This document shows, piece by piece, positions 41,100-48,351 of a stretch of DNA of 64,000 bases. The DNA is taken from positions 1 through 64,000 of the forward strand of contig NZ_JAJVCN010000005.1 in NCBI RefSeq assembly GCF_021390435.2, read 5' to 3'. How positions within the stretch are numbered: the stretch's first letter is position 1; the number at the start of each line of letters is the position of its first letter. The notes under the pieces were generated by a model, which saw nothing but the letters and a program-made list of their open reading frames with translations, was not told where the DNA came from and made no database searches. A program made the position numbers and the translations under genes. The stretch comes from Kibdelosporangium philippinense. Lineage in GTDB: Bacteria > Actinomycetota > Actinomycetes > Mycobacteriales > Pseudonocardiaceae.

Positions 41100-42023
41100 G
41101 TGGGTGTTGATCCTCTGGTCAAGGCTGTGGGGCTGACCAAACGGTTCGCGGACTTCGAGGCGGTCGCCGGCATCGACATCGAGGTGCGCAAGGGTGAGGC
41201 CTTCGGCTTCCTCGGGCCCAACGGTGCTGGCAAATCGTCCACCATGCGGATGATCGCGTGCGTGTCGCCGCGCTCGGGCGGCACGCTCAGCGTGCTCGGC
41301 ATGGACCCGGAGGTTGACGGACCGAAGATCCGGGCTCGCCTTGGTGTGGTGCCGCAGCAGGACAACCTCGACAACGAGCTGACCGTGCGGCAGAACCTCC
41401 AGGTGTACGGACGGTATTTCGGGTTGTCCCGCAAGCATGTCCGGGAGAAGGCCGACGAACTGCTTGAGTTCGCCCAGCTGTCCGACCGGGCCAACGACGA
41501 GGTGGATCCGTTGTCCGGCGGCATGAAACGGCGCCTGACCATCGCGCGGTCGCTGGTCAACGACCCGGACCTGCTCCTGCTCGACGAACCGACCACCGGG
41601 TTGGACCCGCAGGCCCGGCATCTGTTGTGGGACAGGCTGTTCCGGCTCAAGCACCAAGGCGTCACGCTGATCGTCACCACGCATTACATGGACGAGGCCG
41701 AGCAGCTGTGCGACCGGCTGGTGGTGATGGACAAGGGCACAATCGCCGCGGAGGGCAGCCCAGCCGAGCTGATCGACCGGTACTCGACCAAGGAAGTCCT
41801 CGAACTACGCTTCCCGCCCGGCCAGCAGGATCCCGGGCCGGTCGAGGACCTGGGTGAGTGGGTCGAGGTGCTGCCCGACCGCATCCTCGTCTACACGACT
41901 GACGGCGAGGCATCGCTGGCCGCCGTGCACAACAGGGGAGTGACGCCGGTGTCCAGCCTGGTCCGGCGCTCCACCTTGGAGGACGTGTTCCTCAAACTCA
42001 CCGGCCGGACGTTGGTGGACTGA
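41100..42023 (+). CDS. ABC exporter ATP-binding protein, DrrA-like
   Basis: A 307-residue ATPase of the drug-exporter class. Walker A GPNGAGKSS, Q-loop VVPQQDNLD, signature LSGGMKRRL, Walker B LLLLDEPTTGLDP and H-loop VTTHYMDEAE are intact. The C-terminal 80 residues are the DrrA/NodI-type extension. GTG 41100 has AAGG seven bases upstream. The downstream permease starts on the last base of this gene. DrrAB-like systems export antibiotics or lipids; the substrate here is unknown. Confidence 0.88.
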   Translation: MGVDPLVKAVGLTKRFADFEAVAGIDIEVRKGEAFGFLGPNGAGKSSTMRMIACVSPRSGGTLSVLGMDPEVDGPKIRARLGVVPQQDNLDNELTVRQNLQVYGRYFGLSRKHVREKADELLEFAQLSDRANDEVDPLSGGMKRRLTIARSLVNDPDLLLLDEPTTGLDPQARHLLWDRLFRLKHQGVTLIVTTHYMDEAEQLCDRLVVMDKGTIAAEGSPAELIDRYSTKEVLELRFPPGQQDPGPVEDLGEWVEVLPDRILVYTTDGEASLAAVHNRGVTPVSSLVRRSTLEDVFLKLTGRTLVD

Positions 42024-42802
42024 TGCTGCATCCGTGGCAGGCCCGGTTGCTGGTGGTCGAGTCCATGTGGATCTGGTATCGCCGCAACTGGCGCGCGACC
42101 GTCGTCACGACCGTGCTCAACCCGATCTTTTTCCTGGTGGCGATGGGGTTCGGGTTGGGTTCGCAGATCCAGCCGAGCGGGCTCACCGGCGGGCAGAGCT
42201 ACGCGGTCTACCTGATGCCCGCGATGCTGGCGGCCGCGGCTATCCAGAACGCGGCGGGCGAGTCGACGTTCCCGATCCTGTCCGGGTTCAAGTGGAGCCG
42301 CGTGTATTGGGGGATGGCCGCGACGCCGATCACCCCGGCGCAGGTCGCCACCGGCCAGCTGCTGTGGATCTTCTTCCGGCTGTTGTTCTCCGGGATCGTG
42401 TTCGCGATCGTCGGGGCCGCGCTCGGTGTGGTCACCGGGCTTGGGATCGTCCTGTCGCTGGTGTTCGCCGTGTTGGCCGGGATGGCGTTCGCGGCGCCAC
42501 TGGTCGCGTTCGCCGCGACCGTCCAAGGCGAGGGAACCGCGTTCAACCCGGTGTTCCGGTTCATCGTGCTGCCGATGACTTTGCTGGCCGGGACCTTCTT
42601 TCCCGTCTCCGAGCTGCCTGCTGCCGTCCGGCCGGTCGCGTGGATCACGCCCTTGTGGCACGGCACCGAGCTGACTCGCGCCGCGGCGTTCTGGCAGCTC
42701 GAGTTCTGGCCGGTCGTTGGGCACGTGGCGTACCTGGCGGCGCTGACGAGCATCGGCGTGCTGCTGGCGGTCCGGAACTTCCGTCGCAGGTTGGGGGTCT
42801 AG
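42023..42802 (+). CDS. ABC-2 type permease, first copy
   Basis: A 259-residue ABC-2 membrane protein with six helices; the central region has YLMPAMLAAAAIQNAAGESTFPIL and the family's PMTLLAGTFFPVSELPAAV near 190. ATG 42023 overlaps the ATPase stop by one base. A second permease of the same family follows two bases after its stop, so the exporter likely has an A2BC heteromeric plan. Confidence 0.87.
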   Translation: MLHPWQARLLVVESMWIWYRRNWRATVVTTVLNPIFFLVAMGFGLGSQIQPSGLTGGQSYAVYLMPAMLAAAAIQNAAGESTFPILSGFKWSRVYWGMAATPITPAQVATGQLLWIFFRLLFSGIVFAIVGAALGVVTGLGIVLSLVFAVLAGMAFAAPLVAFAATVQGEGTAFNPVFRFIVLPMTLLAGTFFPVSELPAAVRPVAWITPLWHGTELTRAAAFWQLEFWPVVGHVAYLAALTSIGVLLAVRNFRRRLGV

Positions 42803-42804
42803 CG

Positions 42805-43611
42805 GTGAGTGTCGGGCTGGTGTGGCGCGTTGTACCGCCGGGGTTGTACGCGCGTCGCGCGCGGACGGTCGTGGAGCGGTCGTTCCTGGTCAACCGGCGT
42901 GCCTGGATGACCATTTTCTCCGGTTTCTTCGAGTCGTTCTTCTACCTGTTCGCGATGGGTGTCGGTTTCGGCGGTCTAGTTGGTCAGGTCGTCGGGCCTG
43001 GCGGGCAACCGATGAGCTACGCGGCGTACGTCGCCCCCGCGCTGTTGGCGGCGTCCGCGATGAACGGCGCCGTGTACGACGCCACCTTCAACCTCTTCTT
43101 CAAATTGAAGTACGCCAAGGTGTACGACGGCATGCTGTCCACTCCGCTTGGCCCCTTTGATGTGGCGATCGGTGAGATCTCGTGGGCGTTGATCCGTGGC
43201 GGGATCTACGCGACCGGCTTCTTGACCGTCATCTCTGTCCTCGGGTTGGTGTCGTCGCCGTGGACGATCCTTGCCTTGCCGGTCGTGTTGCTCGTGTCGC
43301 TGGCGTTCGCTGCGGTTGGTATGGCGTGCACGACGTTCATGCGGTCGTGGCAGGACTTCGACCTCGTCCAGTTGGCGCTGCTGCCGATGTTCCTGTTCTC
43401 CGCGACTTTCTATCCGCTCAGCGTCTACCCCGAGGGTCTGCAGTGGATCGTTCGGATCTCGCCGCTGTACCACGCCGTCGAGTTGATGCGCGGGCTCACC
43501 GCGGGTGTCATGGAATGGGCGATGCTGGGGCACTTGTCGTACTTCGTGGTGATGGCCATCGTCGGCCTGGCTGTGGCGGGGCGACGACTTGGCAGCCTGC
43601 TGCTCAGCTAG
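42805..43611 (+). CDS. ABC-2 type permease, second copy
   Basis: A 268-residue ABC-2 membrane protein, paralogous to the gene before it (YAAYVAPALLAASAMNGAVYDATFN; LPMFLFSATFYPLSVYPEGLQ). GTG 42805, two bases after the previous stop, is chosen over a far upstream frame that runs through the first permease. It completes the exporter operon. A 90-base gap with a promoter separates it from the radical SAM gene. Confidence 0.87.
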   Translation: MSVGLVWRVVPPGLYARRARTVVERSFLVNRRAWMTIFSGFFESFFYLFAMGVGFGGLVGQVVGPGGQPMSYAAYVAPALLAASAMNGAVYDATFNLFFKLKYAKVYDGMLSTPLGPFDVAIGEISWALIRGGIYATGFLTVISVLGLVSSPWTILALPVVLLVSLAFAAVGMACTTFMRSWQDFDLVQLALLPMFLFSATFYPLSVYPEGLQWIVRISPLYHAVELMRGLTAGVMEWAMLGHLSYFVVMAIVGLAVAGRRLGSLLLS

Positions 43612-43662
43612 CCGAAGGTGTGACCGGGGACACATGTGATCCCGGCTCGGGGGTGAGGGCTT

Positions 43663-43692
43663 CTGACCGGACCGCCGCAAGGCCGCTACCCT
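43663..43692 (+). promoter_or_regulatory. promoter of the radical SAM gene, near-leaderless
   Basis: CTGACC (43663-43668), 18 bases, then TACCCT (43687-43692), ending eight bases before GTG 43701. There is no ribosome site, so the message is probably leaderless. Confidence 0.45.
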
Positions 43693-43700
43693 GGTTCGCT

Positions 43701-45623
43701 GTGAGTGTTGAGTCCGTTTTCCCGAAGCTGGAGTCGCTGCTGCCCAAGGTGGCCAAGCCGGTGCAGTACGTCGGCGGTGAGCTCAACGCGACGGTGAAGG
43801 ACTGGGATTCCACCACGGTCCGCTGGGCGCTGATGTATCCCGACGCCTACGAGGTCGGCCTGCCCAACCAGGGCGTGATGATCCTCTACGAGATCCTCAA
43901 CGAGCAGCCGGACGTGCTGGCCGAGCGTACGTACGCGGTCTGGCCGGACCTCGAGAAGCTCATGCGGGAACACGACGTGCCGCAGTTCACCGTCGACGGG
44001 CACCGTCCGGTGGGTGCGTTCGACATGCTGGGCGTGAGTTTCGCGACCGAGCTCGGCTACACGAACCTGCTGACCGCGCTGGACCTCGCTGGCATCCCGT
44101 TGCGCGCCGAGGACCGCACCGAGGACCACCCGGTGGTGCTCGCGGGCGGGCACTCGGCGTTCAACCCGGAGCCGATGGCTGAGTTCCTCGACGCCGTGGT
44201 GCTCGGTGACGGCGAGGAAGCCGTCCTGGACATCACCGAGATCATCCGCACGTGGAAAGCCGAAGGGCGCCCCGGCGGCCGCATCGAGCTGCTGACCAGG
44301 ATGGCCGAGCGCGGCAACATCTACATCCCGCGGTTCTACGACGTCGACTACACGCCCGAAGGCGAGCTCGCGTACACACGCCCCAACCGCGAACGCGTGC
44401 CCGAGCGGGTGTCCAAGCGCACGACGATGGACCTCGACGCGTGGCCGTACCCGAAGCAGCCGCTGGTGCCGCTGGCTGAAAGCGTGCACGAGCGGATGAG
44501 CGTGGAGATCTTCCGCGGCTGCACCCGTGGCTGCCGCTTCTGTCAGGCGGGCATGATCACCCGACCGGTCCGTGAGCGCACGATCGAGGGCATCGGTGAG
44601 ATGGTCAACCGGGGACTGGAGGCGAGCGGCTTCGAGGAAGTCGGCCTGCTGTCGCTGTCCAGCGCTGATCACTCGGAGATCGCGCAGATCACCAAGGGCC
44701 TCGCGGACCGGTATGAAGGCACGCAGACCGGCCTGTCACTGCCGAGCACGCGGGTCGACGCGTTCAACGTGGACCTCGCGAACGAGCTGTCCCGCAACGG
44801 AAGGCGCTCCGGCCTGACGTTCGCGCCGGAAGGCGGCAGTGAGCGGATCCGGCGCGTGATCAACAAGATGGTGTCCGAAGAGGACCTCATCAGGACGGTG
44901 TCGACGGCGTTCGCCAACGGCTGGCGGCAGGTGAAGCTGTACTTCATGTGCGGCCTGCCAACGGAGACCGACGAAGACGTGCTGCAGATCGCCCACATGG
45001 CAAAGGAAGTCATCAGGGCGGGCCGTAAAGCCGCTGGGCGCAACGACATCCGGTGCACGATCTCAATCGGCGGGTTCGTCCCCAAGCCGCACACGCCGTT
45101 CCAGTGGGCCGCGCAAACCGATCCGGACACAGTGGACAGTCGGCTGCGCAAGCTGCGCGCGGAGATCAACGCGGACCGCGGCCTGGCCCGGAACATCGGA
45201 ATGCGGTACCACGACGGCAAACCGAGCCTGATCGAAGGCTTGCTGTCGCGCGGCGACCGCAGGGTCGGCAAGGTCATCGAGCACGTCTGGCGCGACGGCG
45301 GCCGGTTCGACGGCTGGGGCGAGCACTTCTCGTTCGACCGCTGGGTCTCCGCCGCGCAGGCCGAGTTGGAGCCGCTGGGCGTCAGTCTGGACTGGTTCAC
45401 CACGCGTGAACGCGGTGAGGCCGAGGTGCTGCCTTGGGACCACTTGGATTCCGGCCTTGACCGGCAGTGGCTGTGGGACGACTGGCAGGACGCGCTGGAC
45501 GAGCAGGAACTTGACGACTGCCGCTGGACCCCGTGCTTCGACTGCGGTGTCTGCCCGACGATGGGCACCGCGATCGAGGTTGGCCCGACTGGCAAGAAAC
45601 TCCTGCCGCTGACTCCGGTCTGA
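43701..45623 (+). CDS. TIGR03960-family radical SAM protein with B12-binding-like N-terminus
   Basis: A 640-residue protein. The N-terminal part (MYPDAYEVGLPNQGVMILYE..GVSFATELGYTN) resembles a cobalamin-binding fold. The radical SAM core has the cluster motif CTRGCRFCQ near 274-282, GLTFAPEGGSERIRRVINK and YFMCGLPTE. A C-terminal FDCGVCPTMG pair could bind a second metal. The family, usually beside DUF2344, is widespread in actinomycetes and has no firm function; tRNA or cofactor modification is often proposed. Its partner lies 1.75 kb downstream. Confidence 0.85.
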   Translation: MSVESVFPKLESLLPKVAKPVQYVGGELNATVKDWDSTTVRWALMYPDAYEVGLPNQGVMILYEILNEQPDVLAERTYAVWPDLEKLMREHDVPQFTVDGHRPVGAFDMLGVSFATELGYTNLLTALDLAGIPLRAEDRTEDHPVVLAGGHSAFNPEPMAEFLDAVVLGDGEEAVLDITEIIRTWKAEGRPGGRIELLTRMAERGNIYIPRFYDVDYTPEGELAYTRPNRERVPERVSKRTTMDLDAWPYPKQPLVPLAESVHERMSVEIFRGCTRGCRFCQAGMITRPVRERTIEGIGEMVNRGLEASGFEEVGLLSLSSADHSEIAQITKGLADRYEGTQTGLSLPSTRVDAFNVDLANELSRNGRRSGLTFAPEGGSERIRRVINKMVSEEDLIRTVSTAFANGWRQVKLYFMCGLPTETDEDVLQIAHMAKEVIRAGRKAAGRNDIRCTISIGGFVPKPHTPFQWAAQTDPDTVDSRLRKLRAEINADRGLARNIGMRYHDGKPSLIEGLLSRGDRRVGKVIEHVWRDGGRFDGWGEHFSFDRWVSAAQAELEPLGVSLDWFTTRERGEAEVLPWDHLDSGLDRQWLWDDWQDALDEQELDDCRWTPCFDCGVCPTMGTAIEVGPTGKKLLPLTPV

Positions 45624-45635
45624 TCGGACGTGGCT

Positions 45636-45670
45636 GAGCGGGGCGGATCCAGACCGGGTCCGCCCCGCTC
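45636..45670. terminator. terminator after the radical SAM gene
   Basis: GAGCGGGGCGGA and TCCGCCCCGCTC are perfect 12-bp arms over an 11-base loop, 13 bases after the stop, followed by TGTTG. It sits between convergent genes. Confidence 0.8.
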
Positions 45671-45803
45671 TGTTGTCCGCGGCCGCCTACCCCCGGACAT
45701 GCGCCATCACAACGACAATTCCCTCCGGGGAACCCCCGATTTTCACGTTACCGCAGGGGGCTGACAGTTTTGGCCGACCGAAGGATCGCCAGCTGGTGAC
45801 CAG

Positions 45804-47195
45804 CTAGTTCGTGACCGCAGCCAACGCATCCACCAGACCATGCCCGTAAAACCCGTTGTACGGCGCATAACCCGCGCAATAAGCGTCCTGCGTACCGGTC
45901 CCATTGAGGTCATAGTCCGCCGGGCACGGCACGGTCTGCGACTGGTTGTTCAGCATCCGCGTCAAAGCCGCAGGCGAAGCCCCCGGATGACTAGAAGCCA
46001 GCAACGCGAGCACGCCCGAAACATGAGGCGCGGCCATGGAAGTACCGCAGTACCGCGCGTAACCACCTGGCACAGTGGAAAGAACGCAACCACGGTCAGG
46101 ATCTCCCTTACCCCGCAACCGTTCCCCGCCAGGCGCCGTAACGTCAACCACGCCAAGTCCGTAAGCGCTGTAACCAGCCTTGAGCTTGTCCATCCCCACC
46201 GAAGACACCGCGAGCACGTCACGCAACCCAGCGGGCATCACGCGGCAACTCGGGTCCGGCGGATCAGCCATATCGACGTTTTCGTTCGTCGCAGCCGCGA
46301 CGTTCACCACACGCTGCGAGTACGCGTACCTGACCGCGCGCGTCAAGGCTTCCTGGGCGACGCTTTGACCGCCGCCCTTGGTGCACGTGAACAACCACGG
46401 GTCGACGAAGAAGCTACTGTTGGTGATGGTCATGTGCTTCTGCGCGGCCCACATGAAGCCGCACACCGCGTACTCCGGGAAGATCCGTCCATCGTCGTCA
46501 ACCACACGCACCGACGCGAGCCGTACGCCCGGAGCCACGCCGGTAACGCCCTTGCCGTCGTCAGCCGCGGCGATCGTGCCGGCGACGTGTGTGCCGTGAG
46601 GTGAGTTTTTGGGCGCCCATGCCGCGGGCGTGGTGTCCGGGCGTCCGGTGAGGCAGCCCGCGGACACCGTTGGGTCGACTGCGGCCTTCAGGTCCGGGTG
46701 GGTCGCGTCGATGCCGGAGTCGAGTACGCCGACGACGACGTCACTGTTGCCGGTTGTGATCTCGTGGGCGGCGGGTGCGTTGATCATCGCCATGTCCCAC
46801 TGCTCGCCCGTGCGGTCCGCCGTCGAGACGTTCGTTGACCGGCGTACTCCGGTGCTTGTCTCTTCCGTCTTGCGCTTGCGGGGCGTCGTGCGTTGGGCGC
46901 TGAAGGCGCGGTCGGCGCCCATTTGGTCGGTGAACCTCGGGTCGTTCGATGTGGCGACCGCCACTTCGATCTCCGGGTAGTAGACCGTGGTCACGCCACA
47001 GGCATCGGCGATCTCGGACTGCGCCTTGGCCGTGGATGTGCCACGGTCGAACACGACGATGTAGCGCGACGTGTTGCCACTCGACGCGGGTTTGCACCCG
47101 TCGTCGGTGGGGTCGGCTGCAGCGGGCAGCGCGCACGTTGTCGTGAGCACTGCCGTGAGCACCGCTGCCGCCCTCACGCGGCGGAGCAGAGGCAC
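45804..47195 (-). CDS. secreted subtilisin-like serine protease (family S8)
   Basis: A 463-residue exported protease. The signal RAAAVLTAVLTTTCALPAAA is followed by an inhibitor-like prodomain (SRYIVVFDRGTSTAKAQSEI). The triad is D in GVLDSGIDATHPD, H in SPHGTHVAGTI and S in CGTSMAAPHVSG; the oxyanion Asn is in AAATNENVD. GTG 47195 has GGAGG upstream. It lies on the opposite strand between two genes that are neighbours in many actinomycetes, so it was probably inserted there. Confidence 0.9.
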   Translation of the reverse strand: MPLLRRVRAAAVLTAVLTTTCALPAAADPTDDGCKPASSGNTSRYIVVFDRGTSTAKAQSEIADACGVTTVYYPEIEVAVATSNDPRFTDQMGADRAFSAQRTTPRKRKTEETSTGVRRSTNVSTADRTGEQWDMAMINAPAAHEITTGNSDVVVGVLDSGIDATHPDLKAAVDPTVSAGCLTGRPDTTPAAWAPKNSPHGTHVAGTIAAADDGKGVTGVAPGVRLASVRVVDDDGRIFPEYAVCGFMWAAQKHMTITNSSFFVDPWLFTCTKGGGQSVAQEALTRAVRYAYSQRVVNVAAATNENVDMADPPDPSCRVMPAGLRDVLAVSSVGMDKLKAGYSAYGLGVVDVTAPGGERLRGKGDPDRGCVLSTVPGGYARYCGTSMAAPHVSGVLALLASSHPGASPAALTRMLNNQSQTVPCPADYDLNGTGTQDAYCAGYAPYNGFYGHGLVDALAAVTN

Positions 47196-47377
47196 GACAA
47201 CAGACCTCCATCACTGGGTCGGCCGGCTCGGGGGTACCGGCTGTCCACCTTGCGGGACGGTAGCCACGCCGCGTCGGCCAGACAAGTTCAACCGCGTTAT
47301 TGCGCCTGCCGGTACGGTGCCAGCCGAACGCGGGTGCGCACCAGCCGAGCCGCCACAGACCACCAGAAGGAGTAACG

Positions 47378-48145
47378 CTGAGCCGTCAAGACCAGCCCAA
47401 TCCGTCGCCACCTGGGGTGCAGAAGCTCAGGCTGCGTTACGCCAAACGTGGGCGACTGCGTTTCACGTCACATCGCGACATCGCGCGGGCTTTCGAGCGT
47501 GCCCTTCGGCGGGCACACGTACCCATGGCGTTCTCACAGGGCTTCAACCCGCATCCGAAGATCTCCTGGATCGGCGCGGCGCCGACCGGCGCGGCCAGCG
47601 AGGCCGAGTACGTCGAGATCCAGCTCATCGAGGTGGTCGAGCCGGCGAAACTGCTGGCTGAGCTGGACAAGGCCATGCCGCCCGGCCTCGACCTGCTCGA
47701 GGTGGTTCAGGCGGGCAGCGGCTCACTGGCCGACCGGGTCGACGCCAGCCGCTGGCAGATCGAGGTGCCCGGGGTCACGCACGCCGAGCTGGCGGCCGCG
47801 GTCGAGGCGTTCATGGCGGTCGAGGTGGCCGAAGTGGAGCGTCTCACCAAGAACGGCATGCGGACAATCAACGTCCGACCTGCGGTTGTACGTGCGCAGA
47901 CCCGTGAAGTGTCGGCGGGCGGGCAACCATATGGGATACTTGAGGTAGTTGTACGGCAGACGACACCTGCCGTACGGCCGGACGACGTACTGAGCGCGCT
48001 CCGTATCGTCGCCGCTCTGGAACCGCCGGTGCCCGCGAAGGCGACCCGGATGGCCCAGGGACGGCTCGACGATGGCGGCGGTATCGCCGACCCGCTGGCC
48101 CCCGACCGGGGCCCGGAGCCGTCACGGGACGACGTCCACAGCTGA
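47378..48145 (+). CDS. DUF2344 (TIGR03936-type) protein, probable CTG start
   Basis: A 255-residue partner of the TIGR03960 radical SAM protein. The conserved opening is RLRYAKRGRLRFTSHRDIARAFERALRR and the GFNPHPKISWIGAAPTGAASEAEYVEI block is diagnostic. A perfect AGAAGGAG lies five bases before CTG 47378, and no ATG, GTG or TTG is in frame at a suitable distance. GTG 47417 is the first standard start and would trim 13 residues but has no ribosome site. Function unknown. Confidence 0.8.
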   Translation: MSRQDQPNPSPPGVQKLRLRYAKRGRLRFTSHRDIARAFERALRRAHVPMAFSQGFNPHPKISWIGAAPTGAASEAEYVEIQLIEVVEPAKLLAELDKAMPPGLDLLEVVQAGSGSLADRVDASRWQIEVPGVTHAELAAAVEAFMAVEVAEVERLTKNGMRTINVRPAVVRAQTREVSAGGQPYGILEVVVRQTTPAVRPDDVLSALRIVAALEPPVPAKATRMAQGRLDDGGGIADPLAPDRGPEPSRDDVHS

Positions 48146-48351
48146 CCTGTGCCACCCGTGGGGTGGCGTGAGGCGAGGATTCCCGCCGTTCGCGCGGCGG
48201 AACAGGCAAGACGAACGAACCGGCTCTCGTCAGGGGAAGGCGGCGAAGAGACCGGCACACAACGTCCGCGGCCACGCGCCGCGGACCGAACAGGAGAGGC
48301 CCCTGTGCGGCCGCGTCCGAGCATGGACGCGCCCGGGGGCGGAGGAGCTAC
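48146..48351 (+). promoter_or_regulatory. structured 5' leader of rne
   Basis: Three hairpins lie in the 206-base leader: CCGCCG/CGGCGG (48183-48200), GTCCGCGG/CCGCGGAC (48264-48286) and GCGTCC/GGACGC (48313-48330). GGAGGAG follows. RNase E often controls its own mRNA through leader structure, so feedback cleavage is plausible here. Confidence 0.45.

Noticed and set aside
42034..42804. Open frame overlapping the first ABC permease in another frame
   Set aside because: It is an upstream extension of the second permease; family similarity starts only at GTG 42805.
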